A stretch of 64,000 nt of DNA from Shewanella sp. NFH-SH190041 (GCF_024363255.1 NZ_AP026070.1:1426001-1490000); one strand, 5' to 3'. Shown: positions 34,616 to 45,028, numbered from the stretch's first letter. Numbers and translations are program-made. Notes: a model not told the origin generated them from the letters alone.

Positions 34616-36316
34616 GTGAGCACAGAGATGGTAGTGGGCGAAAGTGGTGTGGTCACCACTGATGAGGGTGGGACTGTCCAGGAAAATAAATCCGGTTTGG
34701 CAGGGCTTGGCAGTGTGGATGTTTTGCGCCAGCTCGCAATGGTTCTGGCGTTAGCAATCTGTCTGGCGGTGGCGGTATTTATTATGTTTTGGGCTCAGGA
34801 GCCGGATTATCGGCCACTGGGGAAAATGAATACCGAGCAGATGGTGTCGGTGCTCGATGTGCTGGATAAACACCGTATTGATTATCAGCTGGATCTTGAT
34901 GTGGTGAAGGTGCCGGATGATAAATATCAGGATGTGAAAATGTTGCTATCCCGTGAGGGAGTCGAAGCAACTGATAATCAGGAAGATTACCTTAGTAAAG
35001 ATTCTGGGTTTGGGGTTAGCCAGCGGATGGAGCAGGCCCGGCTGAAAGCCAGTCAGGAGATGAATCTTGCCCGGGCGATTGCCGAGCTGAACAGTGTTAA
35101 CCGGGCCAAGGTGATTTTAGCACTACCAAAAGAAAATGTGTTTTCCCGTCACCGTTCTAAACCCAGTGCCACCGTGGTGTTGACGACCCGTCGAGCCGGG
35201 TTAGAGCAGGGGGAAGTGGATGCTGTGGTCGACATTGTCGCTTCTGCTGTTGATGGTATGGAACCCAGTCGAGTGACGGTGACTGATGCCCATGGTCGGC
35301 TGTTAAATTCCGGTTCCCAAAGTGGGGTCTCTGCCCGCGCTCGGCGAGAGCAGGAACTCGTTCAGCAAAAAGAAGCGGAATATCGCGCCAAGATTGAATC
35401 GATTTTGATCCCGATTCTGGGCCCAGAAAATTTTACCTCCCAAGTGGATGTTAATCTGGATTTTACTGCGGTTGAGCAAACGGCCAAACGTTATAACCCA
35501 GATTTGCCAGCACTGCGCAGTGAGATGACGGTGGAAAACAGCTCCAGTACCGGCTCAGCGGGGGGCATTCCCGGTGCATTAACCAATCAACCGCCAATGG
35601 CGTCCACTATACCTGAACAGGTCGACGAAAAGGAAACCGCTGCGAATAGCAGTGGCTCGCGCCATAAAGAAGCCACGCGCAATTATGAATTGGATACGGT
35701 TATTAGTCATACCCGACAGCAGGTTGGCACATTACGCCGGGTTAGTGTGTCTGTTGCTGTGGATTTTAAACCTGGACCAGAAGGTGAAAATGGTGAAATT
35801 ACCCGGGTACCACGTACTGCAGAAGAGATGGCAAATATCCGCCGTTTGCTGGAAGGGGCGATTGGTTTTAGTGCGGAGCGGGGGGATGCCATTGAGGTGG
35901 TAACAGTGCCTTTTATGGATCAACTGATCGAAGCCGCCCCTGAGCCACCATTATGGGAGCAACCCTGGTTTTGGCGCACAGTAAAATTAGCGATAGGCAC
36001 ATTAGTTATTTTGGTCCTGATCCTGACGGTGATCCGTCCTATGTTGCGTCGATTGATGAGTCCTCAGTCAGCCGAATTGCCGCCAGAGCCGGCTTTGGGT
36101 AATGAGTTGGCGGAGATAGAAGATCAATATGCTGCGGATACGCTTGGTATGCTGAAACAGGCTGAGGCGGAATACTCTTACGCTGATGATGGCTCGATTC
36201 AAATTCCAGATTTGCATAAAGATGATGACATGATCAAATCCATCAGAGCTTTGGTGGCGAATGAACCCGAACTGTCCACTCAGGTGGTAAAAGGATGGCT
36301 GGCAGAAAATGGCTGA
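34616..36316 (+). CDS. fliF: MS-ring protein FliF
   Basis: A 566-aa inner-membrane ring protein. GTG start. First membrane segment about residues 37-58 (LAMVLALAICLAVAVFIMF), second about 455-478 (KLAIGTLVILVLILTVI). Between them the ring-building motifs: GVEATDNQEDYLSKDSGFG and RARREQELVQQKEAEYRAKIE. The C-terminal cytoplasmic tail binds FliG. It overlaps fliG by 8 nt. Confidence 0.96.
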   Translation: MSTEMVVGESGVVTTDEGGTVQENKSGLAGLGSVDVLRQLAMVLALAICLAVAVFIMFWAQEPDYRPLGKMNTEQMVSVLDVLDKHRIDYQLDLDVVKVPDDKYQDVKMLLSREGVEATDNQEDYLSKDSGFGVSQRMEQARLKASQEMNLARAIAELNSVNRAKVILALPKENVFSRHRSKPSATVVLTTRRAGLEQGEVDAVVDIVASAVDGMEPSRVTVTDAHGRLLNSGSQSGVSARARREQELVQQKEAEYRAKIESILIPILGPENFTSQVDVNLDFTAVEQTAKRYNPDLPALRSEMTVENSSSTGSAGGIPGALTNQPPMASTIPEQVDEKETAANSSGSRHKEATRNYELDTVISHTRQQVGTLRRVSVSVAVDFKPGPEGENGEITRVPRTAEEMANIRRLLEGAIGFSAERGDAIEVVTVPFMDQLIEAAPEPPLWEQPWFWRTVKLAIGTLVILVLILTVIRPMLRRLMSPQSAELPPEPALGNELAEIEDQYAADTLGMLKQAEAEYSYADDGSIQIPDLHKDDDMIKSIRALVANEPELSTQVVKGWLAENG

Positions 36317-37355
36317 GGCAAATAAAGATGGGGGCAACCCCAAAGAGAAATTTAAGGTTAGTGATCTATCCGGGGTGGAAAAAACGGCCATTTTGCTGCT
36401 GAGTCTCAGTGAGTCTGATGCTGCATCCATAATGAAATATCTGGAGCCTAAGCAGGTGCAGAAAGTTGGGATGGCCATGGCCGGAATGAAGGACTTTGGG
36501 CAGGAAAAGCTGATTGCTGTTCATCGTTTGTTTCTGGATGAAATTCAAAAATATTCCAATATCGGGTTTAACAGTGAGGAGTTTGTCCGCAAGGCGCTGA
36601 CGGTGGCGCTGGGTGAGGATAAAGCCGGAAACTTAATCGAGCAGATTGTGATGGGCGGTGGAGCTAGAGGGTTAGAGTCATTGAAGTGGATGGATGCCCG
36701 GCAGGTTACCACCATTATTCAAAATGAACACCCTCAGATCCAAACTATTGTGCTGTCATATTTAGAGCCAGATCAGGCCGCGGAGATTTTCTCTCAGTTC
36801 CCGGAAAACACTCGCTTGGATTTGCTGATGCGGATTGCCAATCTGGAAGAGGTACAACCGGCGGCGCTGCAGGAGCTGAACGATATTATGGAGAAACAGT
36901 TTGCCGGTCAGGGAGGCGCGCAGGCCGCTAAGATGGGCGGCATGCAGTCGGCCGCCAGCATTATGAATTATCTTGATACGGCATTGGAAAATCAGCTGAT
37001 GGAAAATATGCGTGAAGCTGATGAGGATATGGCGCAGCAAATCCAGGATTTGATGTTTGTATTTGATAATTTGATTGATGTAGATGACAGAGGCATTCAA
37101 GCGCTACTGCGGGATGTGCAGCAAGAAGTATTGATGAAGGCTCTGAAAGGGGCTGATGATGCGCTGCAGGATAAGATCCTCAGTAATATGTCGAAACGAG
37201 CGGCTGATATGTTGCGTGACGATTTGGCGGCGATGGGGCCTATCCGGATCAGCGATGTGGAGGTGGCACAAAAAGATATTCTGGCGGTTGCCCGGCGTCT
37301 GTCTGAGTCCGGCGAAATCATGTTAGGTGGAGGCGGCGGTGACAAGTTCTTGTGA
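36309..37355 (+). CDS. fliG: Motor switch protein FliG
   Basis: A 348-aa rotor switch protein. N-terminal FliF-binding domain with LSGVEKTAILLLSLSES, the middle EHPQ motif in IIQNEHPQIQTIVLSYL, and the torque-generating C-terminal domain with charged helix LMFVFDNLIDVDDRGIQALLRDV. It transmits stator force to the rotor and reverses on CheY-P binding below. Its 3' end overlaps fliH. The far C-terminus is unusually Gly-rich (GGGGGDKFL). Confidence 0.96.
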   Translation: MAEANKDGGNPKEKFKVSDLSGVEKTAILLLSLSESDAASIMKYLEPKQVQKVGMAMAGMKDFGQEKLIAVHRLFLDEIQKYSNIGFNSEEFVRKALTVALGEDKAGNLIEQIVMGGGARGLESLKWMDARQVTTIIQNEHPQIQTIVLSYLEPDQAAEIFSQFPENTRLDLLMRIANLEEVQPAALQELNDIMEKQFAGQGGAQAAKMGGMQSAASIMNYLDTALENQLMENMREADEDMAQQIQDLMFVFDNLIDVDDRGIQALLRDVQQEVLMKALKGADDALQDKILSNMSKRAADMLRDDLAAMGPIRISDVEVAQKDILAVARRLSESGEIMLGGGGGDKFL

Positions 37356-38478
37356 TCAAACCTCTGATAGTGAAAATGGTGTGGAACATGATGTCAACAC
37401 AGCGATAGCGGCAACTGACACGTCAAGTGAAACTACTGATTTCAGCCATTGGCAATTACCGGATATTTCTGCTGAGAGGCCACATAGTAGCAGTGATGTT
37501 TTTGGTCGCCGGGGAGAGGATTGTAGCGTAAATCGAGATGGCGGACAGGTGATGCCGCCGACCTTAGCCGAGATTGAGCAGATCCGTCAGGCCGCGGAGC
37601 AGGAAGGTTTTAGCCAGGGGCAAGAACAAGGCTACCAAGCGGGCTTTGCTCAGGGGCAAGAAACTGGTCAGTCAGAAGGTTTTAATGTTGGTCAAGCGCA
37701 GGGACAACAGGCCGGTTATGACGCGGGGTTTGCCCAAGGCCAGGCAGCTGCTCAGACGTTGTCAGCAATAGCGGCGCAGTTAGCTGAGCCGTTGGCACTT
37801 TTGGATAGTGAAATCGAGGTTGAGCTACTACAGCTGACCCAAGCATTGACTCGCGCTGTGGTTGGTCATGAGTTGACCACTCATCCTAAGCATATATTAG
37901 CTGTATTGCGCCAAGGTATCGCAGCTTTGCCATTGCAACGGCGGGACATTCATTTGCGATTACATCCGGATGACGCGGCATTAGTGCGCGGTGCATATTC
38001 TGCCGAGCAGTTATCTCGCTTGCAGTGGGATATTGAGCCAGCGCCTGAGTTAACCCGTGGTGGCTGTGAAATCAGGGCTCAGCGCGCTTGCGTTGATGTC
38101 ACCCTGCAGACGCGATTAAGTCAGGCCCTTGCTGATGTTACGGCAAAAACGGACGTTTTAAACCAACAGGCACCATTAGCTGAGGAAGATGACACGGCCT
38201 CTGAAACAGGTGATAGCGCTGCTGAAAATCATGGTTCTGATGATTCGGTTGTGGGCGATATCAGCAGTGCACCTGAAACAACTGATAAACGACAAGACAA
38301 TATCACTATGTCTGATAGTGATGAAAATGTGTCAATGACTGCAGAAGCAGAAGCAGAAGCAGAAGCAGAAGCAGAAGCAGAAGCAGAAGCAGAAGCAGAA
38401 GCAGAAGACATGGGGCATGGGGCTGATGAGTCTACTGAAGATGACAATTCAGCGAAGCCGGAGGGCGGCGATGAGTGA
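37339..38478 (+). CDS. fliH: Export ATPase regulator FliH
   Basis: A 379-aa FliH. The GTG at 37339 is preferred since GGAGG sits five nucleotides upstream inside fliG. Domain order: disordered N-terminus, then an uninterrupted glycine ladder of 12 Gly each four residues apart (residues 90-134; e.g. [17 protein letters not shown]), the FliH GxxxG helix-packing region. The conserved FliI-binding domain (about 140-260) includes [13 protein letters not shown] and [10 protein letters not shown]-terminal acidic extension of about 115 residues is unusual; enteric FliH is 235 aa. It contains the AE repeat at 335-356. Overlaps fliI by 8 nt. Confidence 0.9.
   Translation: MTSSCDQTSDSENGVEHDVNTAIAATDTSSETTDFSHWQLPDISAERPHSSSDVFGRRGEDCSVNRDGGQVMPPTLAEIEQIRQAAEQEGFSQGQEQGYQAGFAQGQETGQSEGFNVGQAQGQQAGYDAGFAQGQAAAQTLSAIAAQLAEPLALLDSEIEVELLQLTQALTRAVVGHELTTHPKHILAVLRQGIAALPLQRRDIHLRLHPDDAALVRGAYSAEQLSRLQWDIEPAPELTRGGCEIRAQRACVDVTLQTRLSQALADVTAKTDVLNQQAPLAEEDDTASETGDSAAENHGSDDSVVGDISSAPETTDKRQDNITMSDSDENVSMTAEAEAEAEAEAEAEAEAEAEAEDMGHGADESTEDDNSAKPEGGDE
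38341..38406 (+). repeat. Hexanucleotide repeat (GCAGAA) x 11 in fliH
   Basis: Eleven perfect tandem copies of GCAGAA, coding alternating Ala-Glu in the C-terminal tail of FliH. Since the unit is six bases, changes in copy number keep the frame and only alter tail length. Confidence 0.97.
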
Positions 38479-39952
38479 GCATCAGGCCCCGAATCATGAT
38501 GCTGTTACGGCGGCACTGGTGACAGATATCTCAGATTCAGCAGATAGCGAGCAGCAACCTACAGCAGCATCAGTATTACCACAGTCGTCAGATGGCACAT
38601 TATGTCTGGATATCGAGCAGAGGCGGCAACAGCTAAAACAACTGTTACACCGATTATATCCAGATAGCGCAGCTATGCGGCCAGTTGCCAGTGGGCAACT
38701 GCTGCGGGTGGTTGGGTTAACGCTGGAAGCCAGTGGTTGCCGCGCGGCGGTAGGCACTTTGTGCGCGATTGAAACCGATCATGGCGAGTTGATTGCTGAG
38801 GTGGTTGGTTTTGATGATGAACTGTTATATCTGATGCCGGTTGAGGAGTTGCGTGGCGTACAGCCCGGTGCAAGAGTAACGCCGCTTGGTGAACGAAATG
38901 GGCTTGCAGTTGGTGATGCGTTGCTTGGGCGGGTGTTGGATGGCAATGGTCAACCATTGGATGGTCTTGGCCCTTTATTGACCCGTGAAACGGTGGCGCG
39001 TCAGGTTGAGGCGATTAATCCGCTAGCCAGACGGGCAATTTGCCAACCGCTGGATGTCGGGGTGCGGGCAATCAATACCATGCTGACGGTTGGTCAGGGT
39101 CAGCGTATGGGGCTGTTTGCCGGCTCCGGGGTGGGTAAAAGTGTGCTGCTAGGCATGATGACTCGGGGAACCCAGGCTGACATTGTTGTGGTGGGGCTCG
39201 TGGGTGAACGGGGGCGGGAAGTAAAAGAATTCATCGATGAAATCTTAGGTGAGCAGGGGCGAAGTCGCGCTGTCGTTGTGGCGGCTCCTGCCGATACCTC
39301 CCCTCTGATGCGGCTGCGCGCCTGTGAAACGGCTACTCGGATTGCGGAATACTTTCGTGACTGTGGTTACAGCGTGCTGTTATTGATGGATAGTTTGACC
39401 CGTTATGCTCAAGCACAGCGGGAAATTGCGTTAGCTGTTGGGGAGCCGCCAGCAACCAAAGGCTACCCACCCTCAGTATTTGCCCGGCTTCCAAAACTCG
39501 TGGAGCGTGCCGGTAATGGCAGTAATACTCAGGGGGCCATTACCGCTTTTTATACAGTGCTGACAGAGGGGGATGATTTACAGGACCCTATTGCCGATGC
39601 TGCGCGGGCCATTTTAGATGGTCATATTGTCTTGTCTCGCGCTTTGGCCGATGCCGGGCATTATCCAGCGATTGATATTGAGGCTTCAATAAGCCGGGTT
39701 GCCCCTATGGTGGTACCGGCTGGTCATCTTGAGGCGATGCGACAGGTTAAGCAGCTCTATTCTCGCTATCAACAGAATCGTGAATTAATTGCCATTGGTG
39801 CTTATGCCCAGGGCAGTGATCCTCGGTTAGATAATGCCATCAGATTACAACCGGCTATGGAGGCATTTTTATGTCAGCAGTTTGGGGAGTCGGTTTCTTT
39901 TGAACTCAGTCAGCAGATGTTACTGCAGCTGGCGGCACAATGTGCCAGTTAG
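38471..39952 (+). CDS. fliI: Flagellum-specific export ATPase FliI
   Basis: A 493-aa FliI, related to the F1 ATPase beta subunit. The ATG at 38471 is chosen for its GGAGG site; the frame is open upstream to 38417. Walker [12 protein letters not shown], then [17 protein letters not shown], Walker [18 protein letters not shown], and the signature [17 protein letters not shown]. The N-terminal extension before the conserved core is about 45 residues of low complexity. It forms a hexamer at the export gate with FliH and FliJ. Confidence 0.96.
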   Translation: MSEHQAPNHDAVTAALVTDISDSADSEQQPTAASVLPQSSDGTLCLDIEQRRQQLKQLLHRLYPDSAAMRPVASGQLLRVVGLTLEASGCRAAVGTLCAIETDHGELIAEVVGFDDELLYLMPVEELRGVQPGARVTPLGERNGLAVGDALLGRVLDGNGQPLDGLGPLLTRETVARQVEAINPLARRAICQPLDVGVRAINTMLTVGQGQRMGLFAGSGVGKSVLLGMMTRGTQADIVVVGLVGERGREVKEFIDEILGEQGRSRAVVVAAPADTSPLMRLRACETATRIAEYFRDCGYSVLLLMDSLTRYAQAQREIALAVGEPPATKGYPPSVFARLPKLVERAGNGSNTQGAITAFYTVLTEGDDLQDPIADAARAILDGHIVLSRALADAGHYPAIDIEASISRVAPMVVPAGHLEAMRQVKQLYSRYQQNRELIAIGAYAQGSDPRLDNAIRLQPAMEAFLCQQFGESVSFELSQQMLLQLAAQCAS

Positions 39953-40052
39953 GCGAACTTACTAAAGAAAACGACAGAGCGTTATGTAACCACGACATAG
40001 AGTGGAAAATCGACAATCGAATAAGACAGGATTTTGTCTATGGGGTACGAGA

Positions 40053-40487
40053 ATGAAAGATCCCCTTAACACTGTGCTCAATCTGATAAATGATGCTGAG
40101 CAACAAGCCGCATTGCAATTGCAGGCGGTGCGATTGCGTCATCAGCAAGCGGAGCAGCAACTGGCATCATTGAATCAATATCGGCTTGATTACCTTAAGC
40201 AATTAGATGCACGCAGTCAGCAACAGATAAGTGCAACCTTTTACCATCAGCTGCATAAATTTATTCGTCAACTAGACGAGGCAATCGCTCGCCAGTGTCA
40301 GGCATTACAGCAGACAGCGCAGCAGGTTGAACAGGCTCGGCAGCATTGGCTAGCCCAGCAACAAAAACGTCAGGCAATCGAAACGCTACTTGAACAAAAA
40401 GCGCTAAAACGGTCGCAACAGGTGCAGCGTCAAGAGCAGCGCTTAGCGGATGAACTGGCGCTGCGACAGCGTTATCTGCGCCGTTGA
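40053..40487 (+). CDS. fliJ: Export chaperone-escort FliJ
   Basis: A 144-aa coiled-coil protein rich in Gln, Arg and Ala, starting MKDPLNTVLNLINDAEQQAA. The frame is open upstream to 40002, but this ATG matches FliJ. Two long antiparallel helices are expected. FliJ sits in the FliI hexamer like the gamma subunit of F1 and helps coupling to the proton motive force. Last gene before a 662-nt gap. Confidence 0.88.
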   Translation: MKDPLNTVLNLINDAEQQAALQLQAVRLRHQQAEQQLASLNQYRLDYLKQLDARSQQQISATFYHQLHKFIRQLDEAIARQCQALQQTAQQVEQARQHWLAQQQKRQAIETLLEQKALKRSQQVQRQEQRLADELALRQRYLRR

Positions 40488-41149
40488 TAATGGTACTGAG
40501 CATGCTAATGCGTTGATGCCTTGTTTTTTCCCTGTCCGCATAATTTCTGGGGTAACAGTTCTGGTAACTATGTGTCAACTTCCCACTTATCAATCAAGCT
40601 GCAGTATTGGATTGCGGCTTTAAATACGGACGGTCATTACAACTGGCAATATCTGCCTGCAGGGGAAAAGTCTTGCCGTATTTGTCCGGTAACATACAGA
40701 AGATGAAGAGCCGCTAAGTCTGCTTTTTGATGAGCGTCTATTTAAACTGCATATTTTTAGCGCTCACTAGCACGTTTGCTGTACCCCCCTATCGTAGCGG
40801 CATAAGTGAACAGCCTACAGCGGATACTGCGTTGCTCAATGCTTTATTCCTACCCTCCTTGAATCATCAGTTAATCAGCTTTCTTATGTTTGGCACTGTT
40901 ATTGCTGTCTGTTATTGCCGTGGAGTGCTGCAATCTTGCGGTAATGCAAATGTTAATTGGTGGAGAGTGACTGTGTGCTAGCGCTCGGTCTGTGTTTTAG
41001 CTCCCGGCGATCAGCACTAAGTTGTGATAGGCAATAACACAGTCGTTTTTCATCTGCATTGGATGTCATCCAGAGATCGCAATAGTCATTGATTGCAGGT
41101 CATTAAAGCAATTTTTCTGATTAAATTATCAGCGCAGGGAGAGCCGCGA
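40488..41149. other. Long intergenic region between fliJ and fliK
   Basis: The largest gap in the flagellar cluster. Two open frames (40521-40706, 40727-40981) show no ribosome sites, no family resemblance and unlikely composition; the second contains the sigma-54 site, so I reject them. Apart from the promoter at 40891-40905 I see no hairpin terminator or other structure. Confidence 0.5.
40891..40905 (+). promoter_or_regulatory. Sigma-54 promoter upstream of fliK
   Basis: TGGCACTGTTATTGC, a perfect -24/-12 match. It lies about 245 nt before fliK, leaving a long leader. Confidence 0.82.
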
Positions 41150-42934
41150 ATGCAACAAGTGGGGCCGCTTCTATCCGGAGCTAAACCGGAGCCAGCACAG
41201 GATATTCAGGCCGGAATGCTAACCGGTCAGCATGCAGCTGAAGGGGATGATTTTGCCCAGACCCTATCAGCGCAGCATGATGAGCAAATGCTGACATCAA
41301 CGCCGCAGCAAAAGGTGCGGGAGCAACATCATCGTGGGCCGCAAGGAGAGGACAGTCATTCCGTTGCTCAACAGGACGATGATATGGCTGCCGATGACGA
41401 GCACTTAACGGTTTTGGAGCAGATCCAGTATTCACGTTATCTCGATGGGCCGGATAAGGGAGAGCGTTTGCCCCAAGGAGTCATGCTCAGTGATGAGGCG
41501 TTATCAGCGCAATTACTCGCGGGCCAAGAGCGAGCTGCCCAGTCAGGTAACGAATTGGGGGCGGGCGAAAACATCACTGTGGATGAAGCCTTGTTAGCTT
41601 ACCACGCGTTGCGTGGTATGGAAGGCAATGCCACTGACAGTAATGACGTAAATAGCCGTAATGTGGCGGGGGGGCTGCAGGTGGATCATGTGCTGTTGAC
41701 CGATACCAATATGGAAAAACTCATCATACTGCCGGGCAATGGGCAGCTTAACGGCGGTGATCAGGTCGCCCAGATAGATGGGGTGCAGGCTTTGCCAGCG
41801 GGCACTGTGCAGCGTAATGGCCGTTGGTATGATGCTTTACCGGTTAAAGGCGAACAGTCTGTTAATACAGATGAATTAGCTCCACTAGACCAAAAGCTGA
41901 GTGCGCAGACGGAAATCGTTTTAGGAGAGATTGAGACTGACGAGAGACTTGCTGAGAAGGGGAATAAATTGAATCCACCATCGGCAGAGTTACAGCAGTT
42001 ACTCGCAGGATTACCGGGCAGGCAGTTGGCTGGAAAGGGACAAGATAATGCCAATGCTCTGCATTTGGGAGCTCGACAGGGTGAATTATCAGGCGTTGAT
42101 GAATCAGGATTGCTATCAACTTTTGATGGTGAAGATGCACCATTAGCTAAAGGCTTGTTTCCGACATTAGGGGCAAAACCTCATATTTTGGCCTCTGAGC
42201 TAACAAATGGCCGATTAACGTCAGTTGATGGGCTGAAAACCGAGCAATTTACCTCAGAGTCCGCTTCCCTTGATATGGCGTTTAAGTTGAATGCGATTGA
42301 TGGGGTGAAAACTGAAAAAGTGCTGTTGTCTGAGGCTGCATTAACCTTGCAGGATGCCAAATTCACCATCAGTGATATAGCCCCAGCAGGCAGTGATAGC
42401 GGGGTAAAAGAGTCGATAGGAGTGTCGCCATTACTGACAGCTAATCAGATGGGGAAAGCTGACACGCCGCAATTACAACTCTCTGTGCGTCAAGGGAATG
42501 AAGTAATTTCTGCTCAGGAATTGGTACAGCGGTTTGCCCCTGTGATGAAGCAACAACTGGTCACCATGGTTAGTCAGAATATGACCCAAGCTGAGATTCA
42601 GCTTGACCCTCCAGAGTTAGGGCAGATGTTGGTCCGGATCCAAGTTCAGGGTGAGCAGACTCAGGTGCAGTTCCATGTGGCGCAAAATAATACTAAGGAA
42701 CTATTGGAACAGGCTGTGCCCAGGTTGCGGGAACTGTTGCAAGAACAGGGGATGGATCTGGCGCGTAGTAGTGTCTCATCACAGCATTCTGGTGAACAAG
42801 GGCAGGGTTCTGGGACGAATACATCATCTGCAGATAGAGGCCAAGCAATGGAGTCGTCTGATGATGGTGCTACGCAGGAGTCCGGGGCCGAATTTCAGCG
42901 CAGTGATGATGGTAGCATAGATTATTACGCTTGA
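41150..42934 (+). CDS. fliK: Hook-length control protein FliK
   Basis: A 594-aa FliK, the secreted ruler that measures the hook and switches export to filament proteins by acting on FlhB. The ATG at 41150 has AGGGAGAG upstream. Most of the protein is poorly conserved, Gln-, Gly- and Leu-rich. The conserved switch domain lies near the end: MTQAEIQLDPPELGQMLVRI then QVQFHVAQNNTKELLEQAVP and LRELLQEQGMDLA. Followed by fliL after 129 nt. Confidence 0.9.
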   Translation: MQQVGPLLSGAKPEPAQDIQAGMLTGQHAAEGDDFAQTLSAQHDEQMLTSTPQQKVREQHHRGPQGEDSHSVAQQDDDMAADDEHLTVLEQIQYSRYLDGPDKGERLPQGVMLSDEALSAQLLAGQERAAQSGNELGAGENITVDEALLAYHALRGMEGNATDSNDVNSRNVAGGLQVDHVLLTDTNMEKLIILPGNGQLNGGDQVAQIDGVQALPAGTVQRNGRWYDALPVKGEQSVNTDELAPLDQKLSAQTEIVLGEIETDERLAEKGNKLNPPSAELQQLLAGLPGRQLAGKGQDNANALHLGARQGELSGVDESGLLSTFDGEDAPLAKGLFPTLGAKPHILASELTNGRLTSVDGLKTEQFTSESASLDMAFKLNAIDGVKTEKVLLSEAALTLQDAKFTISDIAPAGSDSGVKESIGVSPLLTANQMGKADTPQLQLSVRQGNEVISAQELVQRFAPVMKQQLVTMVSQNMTQAEIQLDPPELGQMLVRIQVQGEQTQVQFHVAQNNTKELLEQAVPRLRELLQEQGMDLARSSVSSQHSGEQGQGSGTNTSSADRGQAMESSDDGATQESGAEFQRSDDGSIDYYA

Positions 42935-43063
42935 AGTTAATTTTCATCACCTATACTCAATCTGGATGCTTTTGATAACGCTGACTTTCTTAGCTGGGTT
43001 TGGCTTGGAAAGTTAGCCGAGTGATGGCTGAGATGTCCGATTAATGGTGGCAGGGGCAAAAAT

Positions 43064-43570
43064 ATGGCAGATGAGCCTGACAGCGGGGAAAAGCCCAAAG
43101 GTAAAGGCAAACTTATCATCATTATTGCTGCGGTTGTGGTGTTGGTATTGGGCGGCGCGGGTGCATTTTTGATGATGGGCGGTGATCCGCCCCCGGAAGC
43201 TGAGATGGCGGAAGGGGAGATGGAAGAAGCGATTAATCCGGATGAGTTGGAAGAGGCGGTTTATGTGGCGCTACCAAGACCATTTTTATTTAACCTGACC
43301 GGGCCACAACGGACCCGATTGGTGGAAATAAAAGTGCAGCTTTTGGTTCGGGGCAGTGATGCCCAAGTGATGACGCAAAAACATATTCCGCTGATTGAGG
43401 ATGCGTTGTTGACGACATTTAGTGGCGCGGATGTGAATAAGTTGAAAACCCAAGAAGGTAAAGATGATTTGCGGCTTAAGGCCTTGGCGAATGTGCAGAG
43501 TACGTTAAAGCAGGTACTTGGTCAGAAAACCGTGGAAAAAGTTTTATTTACCGGATTTGTGATGCAGTGA
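43064..43570 (+). CDS. fliL: Stator-associated protein FliL
   Basis: A 168-aa inner-membrane protein. A Lys- and Gly-rich cytoplasmic start (EKPKGKGK) is followed by a single membrane segment (about 17-40: LIIIIAAVVVLVLGGAGAFL). An acidic linker then leads to a periplasmic stomatin-like domain with FLFNLTGPQRTRLVEIKVQL. It ends GFVMQ, as usual for FliL. It supports stator function under load. Confidence 0.95.
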   Translation: MADEPDSGEKPKGKGKLIIIIAAVVVLVLGGAGAFLMMGGDPPPEAEMAEGEMEEAINPDELEEAVYVALPRPFLFNLTGPQRTRLVEIKVQLLVRGSDAQVMTQKHIPLIEDALLTTFSGADVNKLKTQEGKDDLRLKALANVQSTLKQVLGQKTVEKVLFTGFVMQ

Positions 43571-43594
43571 TCCGGTCTGATTTAAGGCAGCAAT

Positions 43595-44626
43595 GTGACT
43601 GATTTACTGAGCCAAGATGAAATTGATGCGCTATTGCATGGCGCTGATGAGGTAGAAGAAGAAACCGTTGATGAGGCGGCTAGCTCTGATGCCCGTAGTT
43701 TTGATTTCTCCTCCCAGGACAGAATTGTACGTGGGCGGATGCCCACTCTGGAAATGGTTAATGAACGTTTTGCTCGCCATTTACGCATCAGTATGTTCAA
43801 CATGATGCGCCGGGCGGCGGAGGTCTCCATCAATGGCGTACAGATGATGAAGTTTGGCGAGTATATTCATACGCTGTTTGTGCCGACGAGTTTGAATATG
43901 GTGCGTTTTAGTCCACTTAAAGGGACAGCGTTGATTACCATGGAAGCTCGATTGGTGTTTATTTTGGTGGATAATTTTTTCGGTGGGGATGGGCGTTTTC
44001 ACGCCAAAATTGAGGGGCGGGAGTTTACCCCGACAGAACGCCGGATTGTGCAGCTGCTACTGAAAATTATTTTCGAAGATTATAAAAATGCTTGGGCACC
44101 AGTGATGGATACTGAGTTTGAATACTTGGATTCAGAGGTGAATCCGGCTATGGCTAATATTGTCAGCCCGACAGAAGTTGCCGTGATCAGTTCTTTTCAT
44201 ATTGAAGTGGACGGCGGCGGGGGCGATTTCCATATCACTATGCCTTATTCCATGATTGAACCTATCCGTGAATTGCTGGATGCCGGGGTGCAGAGCGATA
44301 AACAGGATACCGATGTGCGTTGGTATAAAGCCCTGAAAGAAGAAATTATGGGTATAGATGTGGGATTTGAGTCTAAACTTGTTGAAAAACAAATGTCTTT
44401 GCAGCAAGTCTTGGGCCTCAAGCCCGGGGATATTATTCCCGTGGAGATCCCTGAATATATCACCATGGATGTGGAAGAGTTACCCAGTTTCCGCTGTAAG
44501 TTGGGTAAGTCGCGGGATAATTTGGCTCTGAAGGTTTATGAAAAAATTCCCCGACCAGAGACTATGAAATCAGAATTACAGTTGATTACTCGTAAAGGGA
44601 AATCACGTGATATCAGCGAGCTATAG
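43595..44626 (+). CDS. fliM: Motor switch protein FliM
   Basis: A 343-aa C-ring protein. GTG start. The N-terminal CheY-P-binding peptide is LLSQDEIDALLHG (residues 4-16). The middle CheC-like domain has the GGXG motif in VDNFFGGDGRF, and the C-terminal SpoA/FliN-like domain follows. It receives phosphorylated CheY and passes the reversal signal to FliG. First of the fliMNOPQR run. Confidence 0.97.
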   Translation: MTDLLSQDEIDALLHGADEVEEETVDEAASSDARSFDFSSQDRIVRGRMPTLEMVNERFARHLRISMFNMMRRAAEVSINGVQMMKFGEYIHTLFVPTSLNMVRFSPLKGTALITMEARLVFILVDNFFGGDGRFHAKIEGREFTPTERRIVQLLLKIIFEDYKNAWAPVMDTEFEYLDSEVNPAMANIVSPTEVAVISSFHIEVDGGGGDFHITMPYSMIEPIRELLDAGVQSDKQDTDVRWYKALKEEIMGIDVGFESKLVEKQMSLQQVLGLKPGDIIPVEIPEYITMDVEELPSFRCKLGKSRDNLALKVYEKIPRPETMKSELQLITRKGKSRDISEL

Positions 44627-44635
44627 GATGATGGC

Positions 44636-45019
44636 ATGAGTGAAGAAGATGTCGGTGATGATTGGGCTGCGGCCATGGCCGAGCAGGCAGAGGAAGAAGC
44701 CAAAACGGTGGAGTTGGATGAACTGCAGGATGAAACATCAGCACTTTCTGATGAAGAGCAGTCAAAACTGGATGGAATTTTGGATATTCCGGTTACTATC
44801 TCCATGGAAGTGGGGCGTAGCTTTATTTCCATCCGTAATCTGCTGCAGCTTAACCAAGGCTCTGTGGTGGAGTTAGACAGAGTTGCAGGTGAGCCTTTAG
44901 ATGTAATGGTTAATGGCACCTTAATTGCCCACGGTGAGGTCGTGGTGGTAAACGATAAATTTGGGATCAGACTGACGGATGTCATCAGTCAGACAGAACG
45001 TATTAAACAATTGAAATAA
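44636..45019 (+). CDS. fliN: Motor switch protein FliN
   Basis: A 127-aa C-ring protein. An acidic N-terminal half is followed by the SpoA domain: ILDIPVTISMEVGRSFISI, LLQLNQGSVVELDRVAGEPL and NGTLIAHGEVVVVNDKFG. It builds the base of the C ring with FliM and docks FliH for export. Confidence 0.97.
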   Translation: MSEEDVGDDWAAAMAEQAEEEAKTVELDELQDETSALSDEEQSKLDGILDIPVTISMEVGRSFISIRNLLQLNQGSVVELDRVAGEPLDVMVNGTLIAHGEVVVVNDKFGIRLTDVISQTERIKQLK

Positions 45020-45028
45020 GAGAATGTA

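Noticed and set aside
40727..40981. 84-aa frame between fliJ and fliK
   Set aside because: Contains the sigma-54 promoter of fliK and has no ribosome site.
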